From Hyaloperonospora brassicae (lineage: Eukaryota; Oomycota; Peronosporomycetes; Peronosporales; Peronosporaceae), in contig CANTFL010001476.1 in assembly GCA_947650285.1 (NCBI GenBank), positions 28,134 through 92,133 of the forward strand: a stretch of 64,000 nucleotides of DNA. Reading direction: 5' to 3'. The translations under genes and the position numbers were made by a program. How positions within the stretch are numbered: the first letter of the stretch is position 1; every line of letters starts with the position of its first letter. Below are positions 22,676 through 32,249 of the stretch, one piece after another. The notes under the pieces are model-generated. The model did not search any database. It saw nothing but the letters and a program-made list of their open reading frames with translations, and was not told where the DNA came from.

Positions 22676-22980
22676 GGCACTACGATCATGGGAAGCCTCA
22701 AACTGTGCGTACGCATTGTGGGTCGAAGAGGCTTTACGATCGCAGATGTTGGAAGCGACTGACGTGTCAGAAGTGCGGACGTAAAGACCATCCTGCGGAC
22801 AAGTGCTACTACGTGTGTTCCGTATGCGAGAACATTCACGACGAAGAAAAATGCCCGATGGAACAGTTTTATAACATATTCCGCCAGTGGTATGTTCCTA
22901 CTAAGCATGCAGGGCTGTTGCCGGAACAATACGAGAAAATGCTAAATTACGACGCTCTCCAGGTTGGAAACCAGTACTAG
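22676..22980 (+). pseudogene. Gag C-terminus with CCHC zinc knuckle, copy B
   Basis: Identical in plan to copy A: CQKCGRKDHPADKC at about 22759-22800, a second variant knuckle CSVCENIHDEEKC, then FRQWYVPTKHAGLLPEQYEK and a stop after VGNQY at 22978-22980. The first bases GGCA are the duplicated target of the LTR1 insertion. Only the nucleocapsid end of gag is present. Confidence 0.85.
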
Positions 22981-23209
22981 CCGAGCGTTCTGGGATCTGC
23001 ATATATGCATATGTGGAGAGGAAGTTGATCGATGGAAGAGGTGATCAGCAGGATGATCCAACTAATACTATAATTCTATAGAGTGTCTGCGTTCCATTTC
23101 GAGTGCTAGAAGACATGATGAGTACGCCCGATCGCCCACCAAGATAGAACTTGCCTTAGCGCCGGGCGAGTCAAGGGGATATAGGAAATACCATACACTA
23201 GGAATATGG

Positions 23210-24160
23210 TTCAAGCAATCTAAAGTGGTTGGAAAGATTAACAACGAAAAGGCCACAATGCTACTTAACCCAGGAGCTGAGATCTCGATCGTGGACACCG
23301 CCTTTGCGCGTAAGGTAGGATGTGTCATCGACGAGAATTAAAAACAAGAGTGTGTGGGGATAGGTGAAAACACGTACATGACCGAAGGACGCACCAAGAT
23401 CAAGATCACCCTAAATGGATCGATGGTATACTATTTTGATGTGTGGGTTGGTGATCAAGTCGGTCAAGAGGTAATCCTGGGTATGGATTTCATGGTAACC
23501 GCAGGTATACGTCTGGATCTATCTGATGGTACAACGATTGGCAGAATTTATCATTTGAAGAAACGACAGAAAAAGAGGAAGAACTGCCGCCCGAATACGC
23601 TGGTCCGGTTGTGGATCACCCACCATACCCTACGCCGAAGGAGATTTTAAGGTGACAAAAAGAGAATAATGAATCAACGGACGTCCTGATCCGAGACGAG
23701 AAAGTTGTTCCACGTGTGTAGCCACTACCATGTGTAGCTAGCACGATCAAGGAAAGGGCGGAAGCGATCGAGTTTTAGAGGGGCCGATGGAAGGAGGTGA
23801 TACGAATAAGGACAAGAATATAATCGATCGCATGACGGATCGCAAGACGTGATTGATGACATACAAGTGGATCATCGATCAACAAGCGTACTGCCTGTGG
23901 TTAACATGATTCAAGAACAAGCGACGGACGACGGAGCAGGCGATCAGTCCAAGAAAGAGGCCGGACCTTTACCGGATGTAAAGATCGATGAAGAGCCATG
24001 TCCGGAGGATGATCGAATCGCGGGAGAGCCGGATGTCTCTACCTATCGTCATGAAAGTGGGGAGTTGTACGCCGATGATGTGGATCAGCACATGGCGGTA
24101 TTGCCTGACATTGTTAGCCTACTGCCGCATTTAAGATTGACGATATTCAGGTAGGCGATC
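23210..24160 (+). pseudogene. Protease and linker, copy B
   Basis: The catalytic loop reads MLLNPGAEISIV, with Asn (codon 23267-23269) and Pro where Asp and Thr/Ser belong. After a stop, 23354-23560 continues with GIGENTYMTEGRTKIKITLN and VILGMDFMVTAGIRLDL, the C-terminal half of the retropepsin fold. 23849-24154 encodes an acidic linker (PLPDVKIDEEPCPEDDRIAG). Frame changes separate the parts. Confidence 0.8.
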
Positions 24161-25870
24161 CAGACGTAACGCTGATTGATGACCAATAACGATTGAGACA
24201 ACTGATCTGGAGAAACAAGCACCTTCTTATTGGGAAAGGGAACGCACTCCCTCCTGCCGCATGAGGGACGAAATGCGATAGTGACGTGGGTGGAGCGAGC
24301 CCGATCGCATAGATTGTACGGCCAGTAGCGCCCAAATTTCGCGAAAAAATAGCGTATTCAATTAAATTACTGCTATCAGTCAAGATTAGTCGACCTTCCA
24401 TATTACCATGGGCCTCGCCGATCGTCATTATCATCAAGAAGAATGGCGAGGACATTCGATTGTGTATCGATTATCGACGGGTAAATTAGCTAACAAGGCT
24501 GATGGTATATCCAATTCCATTGATCAGCGAGCTTTTACAAGACATGGACAAAGCGATGTGGCATTGTTCACTGGACATGGCGAGCGGGTTTAGGTGGTGG
24601 AGATGACGGAACGAGCAAGGAGCATTTTCGCAATCATTACGCCGTCTTGCTCGTTTGAGTGACTACGGATGCCGTTTGGGTTGAAGAATGCTATGCAGAT
24701 TTACCAACGCCTGATCGACAATGCATTGCATGGCTATATGAAAATCGGTGCTGATCCAGAGCCTTCTCTATGAATCGTCTAAACGGATAGATGTGTTCAC
24801 AGAGGGAGATCCAGGCACCAGTCAGACACCTTCTGTGCTAGGTCGAAGATCGTACATTGATGACATATTGATTCCAGCTACATCGTGGACTGCTCTATGT
24901 GAAATAGTAAAAGGATATCTAAGTGGAATTTGTCGATCAGTCTGACCAAACGTTTTTAGGGACGACGCAAGGTGAATTATCTCGGTCATCAAGTATCGAT
25001 CGCTGGATTAGGAGCCCCCCCTAAACAATCTCGGATCGCTGGTTAAAATCCTATTTCCTCGAAAGCTGCGGTAGATGCAGGCGTTCCTGGGAAGTTTGCA
25101 TTATTATAGCCGATTCATTGAAGACTTTGCAATATATGCATCAGTGCTCTACAAACAACGCGAAGCCGACTTCCACGAGATCCGACATATGGATGAGGCG
25201 ACATCGGCAACACGGAATGGAAAGAGAGCTGACAACAGGAAGTGTCGTGGTGATCACGTTCCGAACCGTAACGGTGCTACAGGGAGCGATACAAATTTTT
25301 CCGGTGCTGCAAGGGTCGATTTGAACCGTAACAGTGTTACAGGGGGCGATTCAACATTTTCCGGTGTTGCTGGGGACGATCCTACCTGCAAGTACATAAG
25401 TCGATGGGAAAAAGCGATGCTTTCGCTCATCATGTCAAAATAATAAGATCGCTAAAACTCCGATTCTAGAACAGTTAGATCCGGATCTTCCTTTAGTGAT
25501 CGAGGTCAATGCTAGTAAATTGACAGCGTCTACAGCTTTTCTACAAGAAAACGGTGAAACATAATGGCCTGTAAAGTTCATTAGCCGAACGCTAAAACCC
25601 AACGAGATTTACTATGGAGTGGTGGAAAAAGAGGTTTAGCTCTGCTGCGAATCCTGTATATCGGCTACACTATGTTGGTTTCACGAGCAATCAAGGTGCT
25701 CACGCGTCATTCGACGTTGGCCTGGCTGGCACAATCTTCAGGCCTGAATGGGAGGCTTGGTAGATGGGCGGCGTTGTTATCGAATTGAACGCTAGAGATC
25801 AAGAAGTGGGGAAAGGGAGAAGATGAAATCCTGGGTACACTCGCCGCCAGCATTACCCCGCGCGAAGAAG
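24161..25870 (+). pseudogene. Reverse transcriptase and first RNase H, copy B
   Basis: The catalytic YIDD is at 24853-24864 inside LGRRSYIDDILIPATSW. The thumb MQAFLGSLHYYSRFIEDFAI starts at 25075. The fingers/palm (24161-24740) is frameshifted, with MPFGLKNAMQIYQRLIDNAL readable near 24670-24730. The RNase H segment (25450-25800) is out of frame and interrupted. Near-identical to copies A and C except for point changes, so these share a recent common source already broken. Confidence 0.83.
25261..25380. repeat. 30-bp minisatellite, 4 units (copy B)
   Basis: Units start at 25261, 25291, 25321 and 25351, each ending CGAT on the plus strand. They are the reverse complement of the arrays at 2714-2833 and 37608-37727 and encode the same decapeptides. 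Confidence 0.9.
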
Positions 25871-26740
25871 TTGATGAGATGTTGATCGCGGTCGCCCCTC
25901 AGAAACAGCCGAAACATACTATAAGTATGCATCTACCAACGATGGAGAAGGGTGAAAGTCTTTTGGTGGTCAGTTTCGATGGAGAGGCCCGGACCAAACG
26001 AAAAGGCGGGGCATATAGCGCAATAGTATGGAAGCTCCCAGAGTGGAGGATCGTGAATGTCGCAGCCGAATATGAGACGGACTTGATTGTGAACGAGGCT
26101 GGATACCGTGGATTGGTACTAGGTTTCGATCTCTTGGCTGATTAAACGCTGGGGCGCATCATCATTTGTGGCGATTCTAACTTAGTGATCGGGCAGATGC
26201 GCGGAGAAATCGATTGTAAGGCGCTCGGATTGCAGTTGCTACGCCATAAGGCTATGGAGGACTCCGAACTCCGATTCTGACCGATCCGTGAATTATTTCC
26301 AATGAAGAGGGACTATAATCAGAGTGCTGATCGATTGGCAAGCAAGGCTTTGCAACAAGAGCAAGGCTCGATCGCTTTATCCGAACAATATCTTCAGAGT
26401 ATACGTTCATTGAACCGGTTGAACGAGTTGTTGACACCCAAAAGTCTCGATCAGGTCGTGAGAATAGCCGCCGTCACGAGGACAGCCGTAAGACGACGGC
26501 GATCGCGTGAAGTACTGCAAGAGGAATTTGTTCGGCAGGTCAGAATCGAGAGAATCAAGAAAGCACAGGAAGAAGAGAGTTGGATCGCCAACCTGAAGGA
26601 ATTCCTGATCGGGTACATAACGAAGTTGAGTATTGAAGAAGCGAAACCATGTGCTCGGATCGCGTCCGAATATGAGGTAGACGAGAGCGGATTATTGTTT
26701 TTCTTCCCTCGTATAACGGAAGATCCGGATAATCGGGTGT
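25871..26740 (+). pseudogene. Second RNase H, copy B
   Basis: 25879-26145 reads VVSFDGEARTKRKGGAYSA and LIVNEAGYRGLVLGFDLLAD; after a stop the frame goes on with RIIICGDSNLVIGQMRGEI and, at 26302, MKRDYNQSADRLASKALQQE. The acidic residues of an RNase H fold are all readable in order. Two stops interrupt. This is the second RNase H known from oomycete Gypsy elements. Confidence 0.82.
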
Positions 26741-28174
26741 AGTTGGTTCGCTTGGTGATACCGGAACTACTGCAGCAAGACTTCTTACATTATTACCATA
26801 AAAATGGAGGGCGGACACCAAGGTATAGGCAGAACATATCAACGAATCCGGTATAACTTTCACTGAAGAAGACTCTATCGGAGTGTCCGGAGTTACGTAG
26901 GAGAATGTATTGATTGTACGACGGGAAAAGGAAAACCTGCTCTTCGCGGCGAATTCCCCGGGAATGTCCAAGCCACGTACCCGTTTCAAATAATCGCGAT
27001 GGATCACATAACGTCACTACCGCGATCTTTTAAAGTAAACACCGAGTAGTCGTTGTGGGTAGATCTGTTCTCAGGGTATGTAATCGACAAGGCCAGTTCC
27101 TCCAGAACTACACAAACGATCGCTGAGAGTTTCGAGGAGTGTGTGTTTCGGAGATTCGGGGCCAGTGAAGCGATCCGCCATGATCGAGAGCCAGGATTCA
27201 TGTCCGGTTTCTACCGAGCGTTCAATCGGATCGCGGGACAGAAACAGCGTGCAACTATGGCGCATCGACCCCAAGCGAATGGGACAGCAGAAAGAATGGT
27301 GCAAATTCTGAAGAGGGCTTTGGAAATGGACGTCACGGATACGAATCAGAAGGATTGGGACGAGGACGCCAAGAGATTAACGTTAGCCATCAATACGGCA
27401 CATGATCGTGTGCGAGGAGATACTCCGTTCTACCTGAACCCCGGTTGGGACCCACGATCGACATTGGAAGCGACTTTGCCTTTGGGTAGCACCAAACGAC
27501 GGGATCGAGAACCGCGAAGATGGCGATATCGTATACAGCGTCAGTATCAACGAGCGAGAGATGTCGTTTACGATCGACAACGTACCGCGATCGAGGACCG
27601 GGCCGATCGACGCAATACTGAGTAAGGATCACATGAGATCTAGTTTGGATCGCAAGTACGACTCAATTTGGATCGAATGAAAGAAGGATATGCCCGATCA
27701 GCAAAGCTGGCACATATGTGGCATGGAATATTCCGGGTAAGGGAACTTTGCGGGAGACACGCGGTGCGGTTGAAAGTTTCGGGTACTCCGTATCGATTGT
27801 TCCCACTGGTACATACATCCAAGCTTAAGCGAGTAAAAAACTTCCAGGATCGGCCGAAAAACCAGTTGAATGTTGAGGAGGCGGACCGCCTCGATTTTGA
27901 CGATGCCATACCGCCTAAAGACAGCTGGGAGAGCACATTAGATGAAGATGAACTCGAAGTCGAGAAGATAATGGATGTGCGATCGGGCAGACGGACCCTT
28001 TTGGGAAGAATCCAACGCCAGTATTTGGTGCAAAGGAAGAGGTCTGGTGATCCGACATGGATAGACGAGGAAGCCTTGAACTGTGGGGCCTTGCTGCAAG
28101 AGTTCTATCGCGATCGAGTCAGAAAGAATCGCTTCGAGGTGATGCAATCACACGAAGAAGGGGTGGATAAATAG
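26741..28174 (+). pseudogene. Integrase and chromodomain, copy B
   Basis: The zinc-binding region (26741-27000) is frameshifted (HQGIGRTYQRIRYNF-like sequence across an indel near 26805). The core 27053-27625 reads WVDLFSGYVIDKASSSRTTQ, IRHDREPGFMSGFYRAFN and RPQANGTAERMVQILKRALE. A stop after RRNTE precedes the C-terminal frame 27668-28174: AKLAHMWHGIFRVRELCGRH, then the chromodomain-like VEKIMDVRSGRRTLLGRIQR ... PTWIDEEALNCGALLQEF. This is the best preserved C-terminus in the window. It converges with ORFX, about 185 bp away. Confidence 0.86.
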
Positions 28175-28358
28175 CTGAGGTGTCAAATCGGAAATTGCCT
28201 GCAAGAAGGTTGCAGAGGGAATACTGGGGGAGAAGTGATGTGTGGCGATCCAGGGTATTGAAGCCCGATTGCAGTGAGTGTATATGACAAAAAAAGCAAA
28301 TGAGATGAATTTATGTGACGATCGACGAAGACAATAACGATGGAGATGTATCAAATCA
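28175..28358. other. Spacer between convergent integrase and ORFX (copy B)
   Basis: About 185 bp with no supportable gene. It is the mirror image of 34630-34813 in copy C. Both genes end into it, so it should hold terminators for both strands. Confidence 0.5.
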
Positions 28359-30756
28359 TTAAATGAAGAGACTGCCTGGATCTCTATCGATTACTTTGAA
28401 AAACTTACCGGACAGGCGAGTGATCGAAGACCCTGGGTGATCCTCAATGCGGTATCGAAACTGGTTGCGCCAGGGTTCAGCTGAATCCAATAGCGCCAAC
28501 GCTGATATCAGTTTGGTCACGTTCTTTTGCGGACCGCCAAGAGCCGGATACCATGGACGCATCTTGACCAGTGACGGGAGATGCATGAAGAACGGATCCA
28601 GGAACAGATCCAAATCGCAGTGTCCATCGATCATCCCCTGAAGAATGAAACGAAACAGCTTTTTACACCGGGGTCCGTATCGCGATCGACGCTGTTTGCA
28701 CTTCTGGTAAAACTGCGCCAGCTCAGGATTGCGATCACGCTGCTCGATCGGCAGGTATAAGGGGTGGATCGCTATCCACAGAGCCTGCCGGTGCCGGGTC
28801 TCGAAGCCACGATACATGGACGACAACTCTGTGAACCGACCAGTCGCGTTAAGAGATACCGGTGTGACTTGGCTATGGTATTGGTTCCAAGGCTCTTGCC
28901 GGTACAACGCTAACACTTGAGCCGAACAAACCAGACGTGGAATTCACTTGGATTCAGGCGGATCAGCGTTGGATCGAGGAGCTATGGGTGCTGGGAAGAT
29001 GTACCCTGCCGGCCGTGTCAGATGCTTGAACAAGGTATCCACGTCCAGATCCACCACGCAGGTCAAGCTGACACGACGGGTCGACCACGGGTGTACGTGG
29101 TGATGGGATCAGGGTACCCGATCACGGTATCCGGGAAATCATTCAGCCGGGGTACCCGGGTCGGGGCCAAACGGTCGTATTTAGCTTGCGGAAGCAGGGC
29201 ATTCTCGGCATCCCGCGTGTTGCTCGTCATGTTGACCGATCCGTCGGAGTCACTTGATGTTTCTCTAAAGCGACCCACCTTCGAGACTGGAAGATTCGCT
29301 GGTGGTGCGGATCCAATCGAAGATGGAGGCTATCCAGACTTTGGACTGGGAGATTTCACGAGAATTGGGACAGGAATCGATACGGAAGAAGGCGGAGCAT
29401 TGCTCGACTATCCACGGCGCCGCAACGAAGAACGGAACCTAGACAAAGCGTCTAGGGTATCTTCTTCAGAAGAGTCTAATGTCCCTGTATCGGAGAGCGG
29501 CGGATCGCTGGTCGGAAGCTTCTGGGAACGCTTACCTCCGGTTTAGAAGGCGTATCACGTTTTACTCGCGGTGCCTTGAATTGACGGAGTCCACGCAGAT
29601 CCTGAAGTGGATTTTGACTCGTCAGAGCGAGCTGATCTGGAAGATCGCACAGAGACGCAGGTGTTTCATCAGATCCGGAGGATTTGGCAGATCGCACTAG
29701 TCCAGTAGATCGCGGGGAATCACCGACCTGGCTTGGCCGAAGGGGTATCCACCGATTCCGTTCCAGATCGCGTCATCTTCGCGGCTTGGGGACGCTTGAT
29801 CGGGAGACCGGGATCCGTGTACCTGGATCGCTTACCGGTTGGTGGGGTAGCGGAGTCTGTGGACGGAACTTTCGAAGGAAGGCGGAACGATCCAGGAGCC
29901 AATTGAGCCAGGTGAGTTCGGATCGTGTAGCGATCGCGAACGGCCGAGAGACACTTCTGCTCGCAGCCCGATGCTTGACCGCGCAGACGATCCACCTGGG
30001 CGTCCCGATCCGCGAGGTCCAATCGCAGCCGCTGCAGCTCCACCTCTATAAGCTCTTGTGCGCAGAGGCGGTCTTGATATGTCTTCGACATGTCTCCCAG
30101 CGCCACTCTGGCCATTCCAAGTTTCTTATCAACTTTTTGAAGAGTTTCTTGTACTTGGGTGCCTTGGCCGTTGCAGCTTGGAAATCGCCACCCGGATTCT
30201 GTTCCGCAGCAGCCAGGCGCGGCGTCAATGCTTCCACTTGCTGTTGGAAGATGAACGATTCACGAATGGGCTGATCCTCTGCTTGTTTCAATTTCCTATT
30301 AGCTTCTAAGAGAGCCGTCTTATGTTCTCGGACCACGTGATCTCGACCCAAGCGCCGCGCCAGCTCCTTCTGGAACCCGTGCAACCTCTTGATTATGTCT
30401 TGGCGATCAGTCCAGAGGCCGAGATAACGCTGCTGAACATAGGTCGCCAAGCGCGGGGCGAGCTCGACGTACGATCGCAGCTCCTTTTGCAGTCGGTCGA
30501 TCTGCATTTTCTGGTCCCGACATACTTTCTCCAAAGAGTTGTAATCTGCAACAACTGCGTCCTGAATATCCAGTTGATCGTAGAGCGCTGCGATCCCCGC
30601 TGTCATAATATCGCGATCCAACAAGGATGCAACGCCCACCCGAGACGAAGGAAATACAACTAGCCATATAAAGAGTAAATTCGGCGGCGGAGAAAAAGGC
30701 GGGATCGGGCTATCGGCCTCCAAGGTGGAAGGTGCAGGTGATGCAGAAGTCATGGG
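28359..30756 (-). pseudogene. ORFX of copy B: antisense coiled-coil accessory gene
   Basis: Read on the minus strand. The ATG at 30756 (MTSASPAPS) is preferred because the open frame upstream has no ATG and runs into LTR2. A coiled coil (MTAGIAALYDQLDIQ, MQIDRLQKELRSYVELAPRL, HKTALLEANRKLKQAEDQ) fills 30630-30060. A frameshift near 30110 leads to MARVALGDMSKTYQDRLCAQ and VELQRLRLDLADRDAQVDRL (to 29720). The middle is Ser/Pro/Arg-rich with several shifts. The last frame 28916-28359 is intact: YRGFETRHRQALWIAIHPLY, GHCDLDLFLDPFFMHLPS, LLDSAEPWRNQFRYRIEDHP. Full-length would be near 800 residues. Function unknown; coiled coil plus conserved tail suggests a structural or binding protein. Confidence 0.75.
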
Positions 30757-31326
30757 CGTTGTGGGTGCACTATCAATCGACACTGTATGCCGATCGCCGG
30801 TGCAGGGGGCGATTGTGGAGAAGCTCGAAGGAAGAATGACGGAAGTGTGGATCGCACGGTCCGCCTTAAGTGCGAAAATCAATTTGGTTGGTGGAGCGCG
30901 TACGGAGATGGGCCCGTTAGCACAGATGATGGTGTCACACGACTGAGTGACAGGAAATGACTGTGGAAATTATGCAGAGTGACCCACCAAACGGTCAAGG
31001 AGTATAGTCGAGGATCGACGATTGACCGATCGCGATCTGAGATAGAAGTTTGGATCACCAAGGTACAAGAACTGGATCATTCAAGGGGTTAGAGTCAAGT
31101 GAAGTACTGGATCGATAGAGACATTGGGATGTAGGTGAACATGGAAGCAAGCTGGGAGAGTGGATCATCAAGATAATGCAGTATGCGAAGTTTCGGACGT
31201 GACGGTGATCCGGCTTTGGATGCCCGATCGGAGATACGAACGATCGAACAAAATCTCTTTGGAGTGTGTCCTGCTGATCGAGGTGGATTACGTACTTGTC
31301 GTGAATCACATACAGCGAACAACCAC

Positions 31327-31401
31327 CCCGCGACCCGCTGACTCGCGATATACTACACCGCGATCCACTACACCGCGATCCACTACCCCGCGATCCACTG
31401 G
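31327..31401. repeat. 15-bp tandem array, 5 units, in LTR2
   Basis: Units at 31327, 31342, 31357, 31372 and 31387 follow the pattern accGCGATCCACTAC. Each unit except the degenerate first two contains GCGATC. Confidence 0.85.
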
Positions 31402-31478
31402 ATACGTCATTAGTGTGGACATATAATTGGTATAGATCACCTAATTGGTGTGGATCACGTAATTGGTGTGGATAGCAT

Positions 31479-31568
31479 ACCGCGATCCGGTACTCTGCGA
31501 TCCGGTACTATGCGATCCGACGTTCTGCGATCCGGTGCTCTGCGATCCGGTATGGGGCGATCCACTAT
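31479..31568. repeat. 15-bp tandem array, 6 units, in LTR2
   Basis: Units at 31479, 31494, 31509, 31524, 31539 and 31554 follow the pattern tctGCGATCCGGTAC. An 18-bp repeat (TAATTGGTGTGGATCACG, three partial copies, about 31424-31475) lies between this and the previous array. Confidence 0.85.
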
Positions 31569-32249
31569 GTATTATCTGCCGTGGACCACATGATGCAAGA
31601 GGTGAATGACATAGACTCGCGACACGCAACAGCAGACCTAGCAAACAGATAGTCATATTTATAGGTTTTAGATTTGGTTGGTTGACATTAAACAGAATTG
31701 AATTTGCAACGAAAGACACGCGTCGGCCTCTTACGGGCAGGATCTTTGGCCTCCCGTTGAATCGAGAATCACCCGCGTCTCAGCGAACTTCGCCCTTGAA
31801 TTGTTTGGACAGGCGGAAAGTTAATTCTCAGACCTCCTAAGATGCAATAATACGCAGTGAACCCAACGGTTCAGATTCAATATCGCGAGACGGCTCAAGT
31901 GGTCAGAAGACTCGCGTATCAAGCATCACCCCTGGCAAAGGCGACTCTGGGAGAGCGCCCAAGTGTACTTGCGATCAAGCTAAGAATTTTCACTCGATCC
32001 GCACCTACGTTTGACCGGGCGAAGCATTTCCACCCGATCAACACCTATCCCTAAGACAGTCTAGTTCAGCTTCAGCTCAAGTTCAACAAGAAGAGCGCAA
32101 CCCGCCCCACCGGCGGGTACACAAGGTGAGCAAGAAGACACGGAGCACGGAATCGGGGTACCCCCTCCGTTAGTCGGACGTCCGGGCGCCAGTGGAGAGT
32201 CGGGGTGGTCACAAGGAATTTGTGATCACCGCTCCACCACACCTAAATT

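Larger units (their letters stand above)
22676..32241 (+). mobile_element. Element copy B with its 3' LTR2
   Basis: Plus-strand order: gag knuckle (22676-22980), protease, RT, linker minisatellite, RNase H, second RNase H, integrase and chromodomain (to 28174), then ORFX on the minus strand (30756-28359), a purine-rich stretch just before 30846, and LTR2 (30846-32241). The 5' part of gag and the 5' LTR are missing because element D and further rearrangement lie there. LTR2 ends CCACA exactly where ORFX sequence of copy C resumes, as if B had inserted into C. Confidence 0.83.
30846..32241 (+). repeat. LTR2, 3' LTR of copy B (also the centre of the B/C palindrome)
   Basis: 1,396 bp from TGTGG (30846) to CCACA (32241). 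It is preceded by a purine-rich stretch (GAAGGAAGAATGACGGAAG) that fits a polypurine tract. It is clearly diverged from the two LTR2 copies at 43690-46274 and is longer because of two 15-bp repeat arrays. Its right end meets ORFX sequence of copy C directly. Confidence 0.82.

Noticed and set aside
28359..30756. ORFX as an envelope-like gene
   Set aside because: It lies antisense to pol, has no signal peptide or membrane segment in the preserved frames, and is coiled-coil and serine-rich.
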